Positions 1 to 9,163 of a stretch of 23,152 nt of DNA are shown piece by piece (positions within the stretch are counted from its first letter, which is position 1; each line of letters begins with the position of its first letter). Both the position numbers and the translations under genes were made by a program. This DNA comes from Nemertoderma westbladi (Eukaryota > Xenacoelomorpha > Nemertodermatida > Nemertodermatidae), in assembly GCA_032718475.1 (NCBI GenBank), contig JAUCBJ010002931.1, forward strand, positions 1 to 23,152, read 5' to 3'. The notes under the pieces were generated by a model. The model was given only the letters and a program-made list of their open reading frames with translations, searched no databases and was not told the origin of the DNA.

Positions 1-1735
1 TACAATACTTATTACTTATTCACGTGTACATGTTCTTGGGTAGATTAGATGCTCGTCCTACCATTTTATTTAAATCGATTTTGTGTTCCTGTTTTTATAT
101 TATACATTAATGAACATCTGAGTACGCCCGTTACGACTGAAATTGCTCCCTTTTTCTGTTTTTGCAACTCGTGGCAAGACCATCACCACCCCCAACAGCA
201 CTCGGTGCTGGTTCTCCACCCCCGGAATATACCCAATAGTAAATAAACCATCATGATTCGCAAGGTGCAGAGTATAATGTGAATGAGAAGCTCATCACAC
301 TATAGTGCAATGATAAAATAATATTACAACTAACCTTATATTGCATGGATGCACCATCTCTGTAAATTGCACCAAATATAATCTAATAAGCTAATTTAAA
401 TGTAAATAAATTTGTGTTATCACACAATTAATTGTGGGTGTTAGTGGTGTATCTGGTTTAGTTTTAATCCTTTAGGTACTGAACACCCCCAAATAGCATC
501 CAGTAATGCACTGAACAATTTTACAAATTAGAGGTGCCTTTGTCTGTTTTTCAGATTGCTGATCAAAAAACGAATTACCTAAACTAAAATGTTCTCTATG
601 GGATTTACTTGGTTAGTGATTCCATTTCAAATGTCAGTTTTTCCGCAAAAGAAATCAAAACTAATGTAATTTGTTCTAGGATTAACACTATCTTAACTCT
701 ACCAAAAATATATATTAATATTTACTTCAAATCTGATAATCTAGCTATTTATTATGGAAAAATTTAATTACAATTATAGTTATAAGTAGATAAATAAGTA
801 AAGTAAGTAAAGTAAGTAAAGTAAAATAAGTAAAGTATATTTAAAATACGAGCTTGCGAAATATAAATTTATCTAGTGATAGATTAGGATTTGGAGTATG
901 AATATGTATTTGTAAAGATTGAATAGTGCATAATTGATAAATAATAGATTAAATACTGTATCAATTGAAATTGGAATGTGTTAAATTGAATATATTAATT
1001 AAAAATTTAAAAACATTTAAAAATTATTAATTGTATTAGAGTGCAATATTTTATACTAGTACCGCATCTTATATTATATTATATTAGTAAACTGATTTAC
1101 AATTAAGATTCATGTAACATAATCACTAAACAACCAATTAATTTAATACATTTCTGTAAACCTGACAATTGGACAAATTCTTTAAAACTATTAGCATTGT
1201 TTGAAGTTCCCAGAGCCAAATCAGATTCTATAAGTGCCTATTCTAATACTTTAATTGGTGACTACTTCATCCAACCATGTGTATAAACGATGGTATTAAA
1301 AGTACCTCCTTTTTGAATTGCAACTTTCATAATTAGTTATTAGAAATGTTACCTGTGTCATGATTACTATATAAATAATATGCCTGTGGCGATCTAACAA
1401 TGAATTTGGCCCTTTATTCAACTAGAATACAATATACATACAAGAGGTACTTGAGACCCTATTTAGCAGGATCGATTATATGGGATTAACCTTACCATTT
1501 CACATTCAGATTAATTTGGCGTCTTTCAGACTAATACAATGTGATTAATTAGTTGCAATATGTACGCCTGCTCTGTATAATTGATTGCATTTGTGTAAGA
1601 TGATACTTATAATGTATTTAAGTGAAAACCAAAATACCTCAACTCTTAATTTACTGGAAGGAAATACATCACACGAGATGTTCATAATAGCAAGCTGTGT
1701 TTTCGAAGTGGTCTATTGGATGTAGCCTAGATGTG
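1..1735. other. AT-rich stretch without recognised gene
   Basis: This stretch is AT-rich with frequent stops in all frames. A 65-codon ORF at 49-246 has no recognisable domain and looks like chance. The only structured part is the AAGT-type simple repeat near 783-838. No RNA gene was recognised. It may be intron or intergenic DNA. Confidence 0.6.
783..838. repeat. AAGT/AAAGTAAGT microsatellite
   Basis: The 9-bp phrase AAGTAAAGT and its shorter form AAGT recur several times without interruption. This is an ordinary slippage-type simple repeat with no coding context. Confidence 0.85.
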
Positions 1736-1775
1736 ATTGTTCAAATCATATTCGGTTGAAAGAAATATAATGGTG

Positions 1776-2005
1776 GAGCGAATTGTGTTCCTATTGATAA
1801 TTTTCAAATTTTGTTTCTATTGCATTTTTGCGAATTTTGTTCCAACGGGTAGTGAACTTTGTTCCTTTACTTGCGAACTTTGTTCCTATCAAAATTTCAA
1901 GGATAATTATGTTCCAATTAATGCGAACTTTGTTCCTATCAATGCGAACTTTGTTCCTATCAATGCGAACTTTGTTCCTATTATTGCGAACTTTGTTCCA
2001 ATCTC
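1776..2005 (+). repeat. 21-bp satellite array, forward orientation (core GCGAACTTTGTTCC)
   Basis: About ten units of a 21-bp repeat are visible. Four consecutive clean units start at 1922, 1943, 1964 and 1985, exactly 21 bp apart. Older units to the left keep the GAAYTTTGTTCC core but vary in spacing. Since 21 bp is seven codons, the array reads through in several frames as a heptapeptide of the NANFVPI type. That explains the short ORFs over it, which I do not take as genes. The core contains GAAC-TTT-GTTC, a hyphenated palindrome. The same unit recurs on the opposite strand at 7389-7590. Confidence 0.85.
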
Positions 2006-2485
2006 TGTAAGTTACTTTCAGTTTGTGGATTGAATTATTTATTACTAAGTTAAATTTAGTATATCTTACTTGATGCGTAGTTTACAATTAATCCAACTAT
2101 GCAATATGCATAGAATGTGAAAATTCGAGATCAAACAATTATTTGATGTCTATATATCAGATCAGTATAAGATCTATATTATCCTATATAAATGCAGATA
2201 AGTATAATATGGGTAATTGTATGTCAGATGCTCAATAGGGATACCCACTGATACCTGGACTTCCCAATGAGACTTTTGTCCAATAATATTTACTTTAACA
2301 TTTTCCCTATGAGTCACTTCCCCAATAACTAGATCTGGTATGGTGAAACTTGAGTCCTTGGAGTCCTTTCCTTGAAGAGTCCTTCAATGAACTTGAAACC
2401 ACAAACAAATTTCTACATGAATATTGAATTACTGGTACAGATTTTTTTTGCTTAATTATTTATGTGATTATGTTATCTGTTGCAG

Positions 2486-2611
2486 ATTGTGTCCCAGCTT
2501 TGCGTCCCGTTGATATTTATAGGATTTTGTTATCTTAAGATTTGTCGAAAACTTTGGTTCTCTCGCCGCTTGGGAAGTAGGGAGAGTCAAACGACCAAAA
2601 AAAATAAAAAT
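2486..2611 (+). CDS. candidate internal exon: GPCR (rhodopsin family) TM5 and start of ICL3
   Basis: The segment is bounded by an acceptor (TTATCTGTTGCAG) and a donor (GTAAGTAG) and holds exactly 42 codons in phase 0-0 without a stop. Residues 5-24 read LCVPLIFIGFCYLKICRKLW, which fits helix 5 of a class A GPCR. It has a proline in a hydrophobic helix (position 5.50), a tyrosine eight residues on (5.58), then a basic start to loop 3 (RRLGSRESQTTKKNKN). KLW after the helix is common in peptide receptors. The frame also runs open a few codons into the putative intron before a TGA. I found no matching exon for helices 1-4, 6 or 7 (no NPxxY) in the window, so introns must be long or this is an isolated fragment. 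A chance hydrophobic ORF is the alternative. Confidence 0.45.
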
Positions 2612-2958
2612 GTAAGTAGTTAAAAACTACGTGTAAAATGTATACATTAAAACGACTGGCAATTCTTGTTTTGTCCTTAAATATAAAACAGAACAAACAG
2701 TACTCCAACAGAATCCACTATTAAAAAACATATTATTTTGTAATATATAACAATTTCTAATATAATTTCTATATATTGTTGTGTTGTGATTCATTCAAAA
2801 TTGACTTAGTCGCTTACAATTTCCATTGTTGTATTTGCTCATGATTTGTTTTTCATTCTTCTTGCTTTCGTTGTGTTGTTAAATCGTGAATGCATCAAAC
2901 CGTATTATTTTGTTTCAGTAACTTGATGCTGTGATTATGCTATGCTATGTTTAAAAGT

Positions 2959-2981
2959 CCTATTGGGCAATGCCCAATAGG
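2959..2981. repeat. perfect 11-bp palindrome, 1-nt spacer
   Basis: CCTATTGGGCA is followed by one A and then its exact reverse complement. Related words (AATAGGAC, TTGGGCAAGTGAC) occur on both sides, so the hairpin is part of the same repeat vocabulary as the 2236-3391 element. Confidence 0.85.
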
Positions 2982-3043
2982 CCAGTTTTCGAATAGGACA
3001 TTTACCCAATACTTTGAGATTTAGCTTTATTTCGTTAAGAACA

Positions 3044-3100
3044 TTAATGGAAAGGAGCAGGTTACAGTGGTGGTGTTTTCTAACCAAAACAATAAACTAT
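3044..3100 (+). repeat. solitary unit of the 68-bp repeat family
   Basis: The segment holds GGAAAGGAGCAGGTTACA, then a short GT-rich spacer, then CTAACCAAAACAATAAA. Those two blocks occur in the same order and spacing in each unit of the tandem array at 4154-4446. A single unit 1 kb away suggests an interspersed origin, with local amplification at 4.2 kb. Confidence 0.7.
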
Positions 3101-3943
3101 AAATTTTTTCACTTGCGGTCAATTTGTGCTGAGGATCACTATTTTCACTTGCGTTCAATGTCTGCCACTATCTGATTATGTGATATATTAGGCCTAGCAA
3201 CACTCAGAATACGTATTGAATGGCAATTATGGTCTCAAAAAAACTTATTGGGCAAGTGAGTCGAGTGTTGGTAAAGTGACCTACTTTCGGTTAAAAATGA
3301 AAATATTGGGCAAGTGACCTAAAATATTTTTTTAATGGGCAAGTGACTTATTGGGGAAGTGTCCTATTCGGCAAGTGACTGCATCCCTATAATATTACGC
3401 TATAATGTTTAATGTCAGAATTGATAAAATAGAAAAATTGCCCATTGGGGAGTATATAACGATACCCAGTTGATGAGCCACGTAACCTTACAACAAGTAC
3501 CTTACAACCTTTACATATATAGTATGTGGCACCATAAGTGCCGATATTTGTAGGTCCCGAGTGAGTGGTAGAGATATTCTAAAACATTTTCCGGCCAACT
3601 AGGAAACTTTTGTGTTCTAACTGAAAAGTGCTGGTTACTTGTTTTTTTCATTTTTTTCCTACGCAGATAGGACTAAACAGCCATTTATAGTAATCATATC
3701 ATTTTAAATATTTTCCAATGTATTTTGCGCCCCAGAAAACAAACCTGTATTGAAAAACAATTAGCCGAAAAATGTAACTTTTAAATTTTGTGAAAATTGT
3801 GCACTACTTGTAATTTTGGAGCTGCAATATAACCACCCCAGTACATTTGTTCGAAAATTTTTTTTTCGGTCGGATCCAGACTAGTGATACCTACGTACAA
3901 ACAAACAATCAGACATTTTCGTAAAAATTTGTAGATTTTAGAA

Positions 3944-3982
3944 GGGGGGGGGGGGGTCAATATGACCCCCCCCCCCCCCCCC
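3944..3982. repeat. poly-G/poly-C hairpin
   Basis: Thirteen G (3944-3956) are followed by TCAATATGA and 17 C (3966-3982). The arms 3944-3959 and 3963-3978 are exact reverse complements (16 bp) around a 3-nt loop. The sequence can form a hairpin or a G-quadruplex, and run lengths here are prone to sequencing error. The minus-strand ORF over it (3781-3984) begins in the homopolymer and is not supported as a gene. Confidence 0.85.
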
Positions 3983-4153
3983 ACCGGTATTTGTACAGCA
4001 TTTTATAGCCCGGTACTAATAGGGTTAAACAAATTACTCAACTAAAACAGTAGGCTATGCTACCTGATACTAAATCAGTCTGAGTTTTGAGAAATGCGAG
4101 ATTTCGGTTTGGATACATATTGGTTATATAGTAGACTTCGGCCTACTGTAGGA

Positions 4154-4446
4154 TTTTCCAACCAACAACAATAAACCTTTTCTTTAGCAATACAGGGAAA
4201 GGAGCAGGTTATAAAGACGGGCTTCTAACCAAAACAATAAATCTTTTCTTTAGCAATACACTGAAAGGAGCAGGTTACAAAGGCGGGCTTTTCTAACCAA
4301 AACAATAAATATTTTCTTTAGCAATACAGGGAAAGGAGCAGGTTACAAAGGCGGGCTATTCTAACCAAAACAATAAATCACTTCTTTAGCAATACAGGGA
4401 AATAAAGGAGCAGGTTACAAAGGCGGTCTTTTCTAACCAAATAAAA
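4154..4446 (+). repeat. 68-bp tandem repeat, about 4.3 units
   Basis: Units begin at about 4158, 4225, 4293, 4361 and 4433, giving spacings of 67, 68, 68 and 72 bp. Each unit holds CTAACCAAAACAATAAA, TTCTTTAGCAATACAGGG and AAAGGAGCAGGTTACAAAGG in that order. The last full unit carries a 4-bp insertion (GGGAAATAAAGG). Copies differ at only a few positions, so the expansion is fairly recent. No ORF runs through it. Single related units occur at 3044-3100 and 8743-8794. Confidence 0.9.
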
Positions 4447-4920
4447 AACTACAGGTATCTCATTACCAATTGGGAGAAAAGAGCACTCTACATACAGAGT
4501 AGGTTATTTAAAATACCGTAGACTACAGTACTAAAATTCTGAAATAATTAGTAAATTCATTTTTAGTAAATATAAATAATTGTGATAGTAATTTCACAGT
4601 ATCAGAGGCCTACGTATTGCAGTTCCGCAATATTATTCTTTCTAGGGTTTAGGCATTACCTTTACACCACTCTTTCATTATACTGATACTGGAATGATGG
4701 CCTAAGAGAACAGCAGTAGTATACCATCAGAGAACTTAAATTGGTAAAATAAAACTAAAAAACGGACGAAATGGATAATAAACTGACATAAGGAATAGTA
4801 TAATGAGCGCAAACTGGAAAATAGCCATATAGTGACATAATATAATAAAACTGACATAATAAGTGATTTAAAAGGAAAAGAAAATTAATTCTGCAAAAAA
4901 AATCCCTTAGGCCCCTATAA
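4447..4920. other. AT-rich spacer, nothing recognised
   Basis: There is no ORF of note, no RNA gene and no clear repeat. The composition matches the AT-rich background and ends where GC content rises at about 4920. Confidence 0.6.
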
Positions 4921-4932
4921 ACCTAACAAACT

Positions 4933-5292
4933 ATGGCCTTTCCAATAGAACCATCCATCCACCCCCCAATGGTAGGCATTGCCATAAGGGTTATGGAGAC
5001 ATATTCTCTACATCACATGCGCTGTGCTGGAATTCGGGCCAGGGGGGGAGGGGGGTGGGGGCATGTCGTAAAGCGTGACACAATGAAGTCCGCGAGGTTA
5101 GTGGACCTACTCGAGTCAATGGTGGGACACTTTCACGCTCTAATGGAAATAAGTGACCCTGATCCGGAACTGTTTATTAGACAATGTGTAAGAGGATTCA
5201 ATTCCGTGCATTACCCACCGAAAATGGGATTAGTGGCATTTTACCAATATAGTTGGCGATGTGAGATTACCAATAATAATCTCACCTCATAA
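4933..5292 (+). CDS. hypothetical ORF, 119 codons, no recognised family
   Basis: The ORF begins directly after the left 12-bp repeat and ends in TAA at 5290-5292. A Gly-rich patch (RARGGGGWGH) at about residues 36-45 comes from a G-rich stretch. It is followed by an acidic, mixed region with LVDLLESMVGHFHALMEISD. I do not recognise a domain, signal peptide or membrane span. It may be a remnant of an element-encoded protein or simply an open frame in GC-richer DNA. No promoter or splice site was identified. Confidence 0.2.
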   Translation: MAFPIEPSIHPPMVGIAIRVMETYSLHHMRCAGIRARGGGGWGHVVKRDTMKSARLVDLLESMVGHFHALMEISDPDPELFIRQCVRGFNSVHYPPKMGLVAFYQYSWRCEITNNNLTS

Positions 5293-5743
5293 CCAACTCG
5301 GGCGACACACGCCGTAAGCCACAGAGAGAGGTGAGAGGTCAAACCACCTCAGAGGGACAAACAAGCTAGTAAGGCTAGCACCAAGGGATAATGCCAACAG
5401 GGAGTGGCGAGGTGAGAATTAATCAGGTTAAGCCAATAGTGGGCGGGAAAGCACATTGGGGAGGACAAGAGCGCATCTATTGGATATTAAAGGCCACGCT
5501 GTATTGTAGGGCTAATGTAATATGTGTCAATGATATAACCGTTGTGATTCCTGATTATTAGTTTAGTTGATTTCCTTACAGTTGTGAGACCGGAATAGTT
5601 TTGACCGTTGTCGTTACTGACCGTTGTATGTATTGCATATTATTATATTCAGACTGTGCTATTATCAATTACTGTGATTATTAATACTGACAATTTAACC
5701 ATGTCATTTTCAACGGCCTTCGGCCTAATATATCCAGCGTTAG

Positions 5744-5953
5744 CCCAGCAGCCCACAGACGCGACGACGCGTACAATCCACACACCGGTCGGAATCCACC
5801 ACTGTCAACTCCAGTGGATTCCGTCACACAATGCAAGAATCAGTCATTATCGTTCATCAAGGCTGCCGTCGCTATACACTAAGGGATGCAGGAGAGGTGC
5901 CTTGTAAGAATTGTGGGAGGAGTGAGGCGGCGTCTGCAGTTTGTGCACCTCCA
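5744..5953 (+). CDS. hypothetical short ORF with a CxxC pair
   Basis: A frame open from just after a TAG at 5741-5743 runs to a TAA at about 5954 and includes an ATG at 5831. Near its end it reads VPCKNCGRSEAASAVCAPP, with two cysteines spaced CxxC and a third ten residues on. This could be a fragment of a zinc-binding motif, but no fourth ligand is visible before the stop. Competing open frames cover the same bases. I do not recognise the protein. Confidence 0.15.
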
Positions 5954-6061
5954 TAAGTGTTCACTGTGCCTTCATTGCAGCCGGCGATCAAGGCACACCC
6001 TGGGATTCGTCGAAGGAGAGCTAACATGCACGGATAGGACATTGCAATGCTGTACTATAGC

Positions 6062-6077
6062 CTATAGTATACTATAG
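6062..6077. repeat. 16-bp perfect palindrome CTATAGTATACTATAG
   Basis: The 16 bases equal their own reverse complement, and CTATAGTATAG repeats immediately after. They lie close to the right edge of the GC-richer block, so they may be part of an element terminus. Confidence 0.8.
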
Positions 6078-6213
6078 ACTATAGTATAGGGGATGGATAC
6101 ATACATCAATTATAAATTACCTAACAAACTTTAACTATTGTGCTTAAAATTGTTTCATTCATTTCTATTGTGCTATAATTCATGCTATAAATATTCAATG
6201 ATTTTATTAGGAG

Positions 6214-6335
6214 CCCGCTTCACAGCGGGATACTTATTGTAAAAATCTCAGGGATACTTTCTGTAAAAATCTCAGGATATATAACACTGACTGACTGATA
6301 ATTATCCAGGTTCAGGCACTTCCTGCCTGGCGATT
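6214..6335. repeat. hairpin, 24-bp tandem duplication and second hairpin cluster
   Basis: CCCGCT-TCAC-AGCGGG forms a 6-bp hairpin at 6214-6229. It is followed by two adjacent 24-bp copies (6227-6250 and 6251-6274, two mismatches) that begin GGGATACTT and end TGTAAAAATCTCA. Then come CTGACTGACTGATA and a second stem, CAGGCA-CTTCC-TGCCTG. The arrangement resembles a structured transposon terminus or UTR, but I cannot assign a class. Confidence 0.6.
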
Positions 6336-6388
6336 TTGATAAAATTTTGCAAGTACATTGCTTTGGTGGTTCATAATCGCGTTACAAA

Positions 6389-6670
6389 ATGTGTGGTGTG
6401 TGGTGTCTATGTGTGGTATTCGATATATTTAGTTTTTTGACATTATTTTGTCGCGAAATTAAAAGCAATGGTAAAATAACAGCTGGTGTTCATGATGAAA
6501 TATGGCTTAATATGTTATACACAGTCATAGTAAAACGTGTTGGTTGCCAAGTTTTACTAGTAGGCTATAAGGAAAGGCAATGTTTACTCACACATAAGCT
6601 GTTGGTTTCTAATGTATTACCCCATAAGCTGATTGCTCTCCCAGTGCTTCCTAAGGATCAGGAGAATTAA
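6389..6670 (+). CDS. hypothetical ORF, 93 codons
   Basis: The ORF opens with a hydrophobic Cys-rich stretch (MCGVWCLCVVFDIFSFLTLF) that could be a signal or membrane segment. A mixed region with no recognised domain follows, ending KDQEN. It lies just downstream of the 6.2-6.3 kb hairpin cluster. The phrase CWLP appears in another frame near 6540, but the surrounding residues do not fit a GPCR helix 6. This is probably a chance ORF. Confidence 0.15.
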   Translation: MCGVWCLCVVFDIFSFLTLFCREIKSNGKITAGVHDEIWLNMLYTVIVKRVGCQVLLVGYKERQCLLTHKLLVSNVLPHKLIALPVLPKDQEN

Positions 6671-7388
6671 TTTTAGTTACACAAAGCAGTGTGTTGTGTC
6701 CTATTGCAGTTGTTACTCACTGTTGATTGCAAAATGTTTTATAGTTGACCTACAGTATAATACAGTAGTTGCATGTATTTAAGGAGCCCTGGGAAGAGAT
6801 TCCGCTTGACGATGGGGTAATACCTATAGAAGGAATCTAAATTTGTTATTTGGCTCTATTCGTTGTTATTTATCTGGTTGTGCATCATTGGCATTTTTTA
6901 TAAATATTCGGTAATCGTATCTTATATCTTGTAAACGTACTTGATAATGAAATTTGCTTCATATTATATATATTTTTGTTAGTGGTAGCTAAGTTGCATT
7001 TTTTATTATGTGGGGCGAGCCACAAAGTCAGCTAGCCTCACGCCTTGCAGTTTAGACAATTGTTTAGTTTACTTACTGCTGACTGATATAGTTCTTTGTA
7101 ATAGTCTTGGCTAGGATTTTTCCCCCGGGCTCCTTCCATCCAGCTTGCTGGCTTTCTAGTGCTATGAGATTATTGAATACAGTCAAGTTGAACAAATCTG
7201 GCATAATAAATTGCGTTATACTTATTTGGTTGTTTTGGGTGTTTTTGGGTTCTTTTGCGTTCTATTGTGTTCTTTTGGGTGATTCTTTTGGGTTCTATTG
7301 GGTTTTTTTTGGGTTCTTTTGGGAGTTTAGTATGACCGGTTATTAATCTCCCGTAAGTCCAGCTACTGCAATAACTGTAATTGTGAAT
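6671..7388. other. AT-rich spacer with a GGGTTCTTTT-type low-complexity tract
   Basis: No gene was recognised. At about 7222-7330 a T/G-rich tract repeats words such as TTTTGGGTTCTTTTGGG with irregular spacing. The ORF at 7107-7346 reads through that tract as a Phe/Gly/Trp low-complexity peptide and is not credible as a gene. Confidence 0.6.
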
Positions 7389-7590
7389 GGAACAAAATTC
7401 GCTGTCATAGGAACAAAATTCGCAGTCATAGAAACAAAGTTCGCAATAGATTTGCGAGACAGACAGGCTAATTAAATTTCATAGGAACAAAATTCGCTAA
7501 AATAGGAACAAATTTCCCAAAAATAGGAAGAAAGTTCGCTGTGAATTAGAACAAAATTCGCATTTTCACATTTTAGGAACAAAGTTCGCG
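7389..7590 (-). repeat. 21-bp satellite array, inverted orientation
   Basis: Units of the type GGAACAAARTTCGC start at 7389, 7410 and 7431, then at about 7484, 7505 and 7526, again 21 bp apart. A 53-bp irregular interval separates the two runs, and two more diverged units follow to about 7590. This is the reverse complement of the array at 1776-2005. The minus-strand ORF here reads ANFVLIHSELSSYFWEICSYF-like heptads and is a by-product of the repeat. Confidence 0.85.
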
Positions 7591-7596
7591 CTGCGA

Positions 7597-8742
7597 AAAT
7601 ACAGTAATTAATGAAACGCGTATAAATGTGCAACATATTAAAATAAATACACCAATAATGCAATATAACGTATTTTCCACGAAACAGGCGATATGACTGA
7701 GCATGATAAGATGTGCGATTTGTAGCTAGCCCATAATAAATTCATGACATTGCCGACTGCTTACTACAACACCATACATACAGTAGGATTATGTTGTGCT
7801 TAAGACAATATCCCGTTGCAAAACATGCCTAGTCGCGGTGCTGTCAGCATTAAGGCTATGTTTTCTCCTTGAGGCATCCATCCCCTTAATCATAACAGCA
7901 ATTACGTTGTCTTTTGAAGGCGAGTTTTATATATGTGTACAGCTCATTAATCATGCAACATATAAATAAATATATTAGGAGGATAACCTGGCAGCAAAGT
8001 GTTATGCTTCACTCACCTTGGCCTTCTATAATTATTAAACAGTATAATGTGCTATGGTATACTATATATTCTGCTAAGGTAGTAAATAAAGTTAATGATT
8101 TGTTATAATTTCTACTGTATAATTAGAAGACCGTTAGGGCTTATTGCTGTTAAAAAAAACGTCTGTTTATCTGTATGTTTGTTTGTTTGTGCACATTGAT
8201 ATTGGCTTGAAATTGTTTTGGTAAAGTCTGATTTCACCTGTACCTGTCATCCGAAATATGGATTTTGATATATCGTTGGATGCAATTCACCAAACTGTAC
8301 AATCACATTTTTTTAAAAATAATTGATGATCGGTTCTCGAAATATCATTAAATTACATTTAATTAGAAAACAGTTAGGTTAGGGCTTACTTGTTAAAAGG
8401 TTAAGTATATATGTGTGGCTATAACTCTGTCAAATTGTCCTTCTTATCTTAGGGCCTGAGGGTCTTCTTATCAGCTTCCTGACACTCTAGTATTAAATTA
8501 GTACAAAATTATGGTATTCAAATTTTTCCCCATTAAACTTGAACAAAGGGGTGGCTATGGGTAATTCAGCGAAAAAGTGTAAATCGCTTTGTGTTCCAGG
8601 CAAACTGCAACTGCAAACTGTGTATTTCAGGCTTTAGCTACTTTAGGGGAACTTTGGTGAGACAGGGGGAAAACTTAATCAGATAGGAGAAAAATACCAT
8701 TACAGCGAATCAATTTATCGTCTCAACGTTAAATTTTCAATT
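7597..8742. other. AT-rich spacer, two diverged copies of a 35-bp phrase
   Basis: No gene was recognised. A phrase beginning AATTAGAA, then GTTAGG and GGGCTTA, occurs at about 8117-8150 and again at about 8360-8400, suggesting an old local duplication. A TGTTTGTTTGTTTGT simple repeat lies at about 8173-8190. Confidence 0.5.
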
Positions 8743-8794
8743 AAGGGAAATAAGCAGGTAATAGTGGCACGTTATTCTAACCTAAACAATAAAC
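8743..8794 (+). repeat. diverged solitary unit of the 68-bp repeat family
   Basis: GGGAAATAAGCAGGTAATAG, a short spacer and TTCTAACCTAAACAATAAA align with the unit blocks seen at 3044-3100 and 4154-4446, with several substitutions. Confidence 0.6.
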
Positions 8795-9150
8795 TAAACT
8801 AAATAGAACAGGTTACAGTTTTATTTTTGTGAGTAACCAGTTGTTATTAGCGTAGATTTTCCCCTGGAGAGTGATGCATTTTGATTGCATCGCAGGTCTC
8901 CCTCTATTTGACTTTGGTATAACTTTTCTGCAACTATTATGTAATTAAGTAAATTATTCTCTTGTGAATTTTGTGAGTAAGTATTTTATAAATTAAGTCT
9001 GTCAATTGTTTAGAATTTTTATTTAAGCCCTTCAATAAAAGTTTCCGAGATTATTGTCTAGACAAGTTATGTTAATTAATTAATAAATATTATAATATAT
9101 ATAAATATTAGTTACATTTTGTATTGATACAAATTTTATAATATAATTAA
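8795..9150. other. AT-rich spacer
   Basis: No ORF, RNA or structured repeat was recognised. Confidence 0.6.
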
Positions 9151-9163
9151 TCCTGTCCGCCAC

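Larger units (their letters stand above)
2236..3391. mobile_element. possible non-autonomous DNA transposon with subterminal repeats
   Basis: The left edge reads GGGATAC after a TA (2236-2237). The right edge ends in GCATCCC before a TA, so the ends are inverted and could carry a TA target duplication. Near both ends, in opposite orientation, the phrase GTCACTTSCCCAATA recurs: on the left around 2270-2330, and four or more times at 3235-3380 as the reverse complement. A perfect 11-bp palindrome with the same words sits at 2959-2981. Terminal homology is only partial, so the ends may instead be two independent copies of one repeat. A candidate GPCR exon lies inside, which argues against a simple MITE unless the exon was captured. 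Confidence 0.35.
4921..6130. mobile_element. GC-richer block flanked by a 12-bp direct repeat
   Basis: ACCTAACAAACT occurs at 4921-4932 and again at 6119-6130, and the sequence between is clearly richer in GC than both flanks. This would fit an insertion of about 1.19 kb with a 12-bp target-site duplication. No transposase, RT or terminal inverted repeat was recognised inside, so the class is unknown. A 12-bp match can arise by chance in a window this size; the coincident composition change is what makes it worth noting. Confidence 0.3.

Noticed and set aside
3781-3984. Minus-strand ORF reading CLYVGITSLDPTEKK
   Set aside because: It starts inside a poly-C tract, has no start context and no domain I can confirm. 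It may be part of a repeat.
5805-5850. LQWIPSH phrase resembling an RNase H motif of retrotransposons
   Set aside because: Only seven residues match, and the next residues do not give the expected G-x-x-GNE-AD continuation.
6535-6565. CWLP phrase as a possible GPCR helix 6
   Set aside because: The preceding residues in that frame include a stop and polar residues, not a hydrophobic helix.
7960-8080. Possible minus-strand exon before a GTGAGTGAAG donor near 8018
   Set aside because: The implied peptide is unremarkable and the acceptor is weak, so it is no better than chance.
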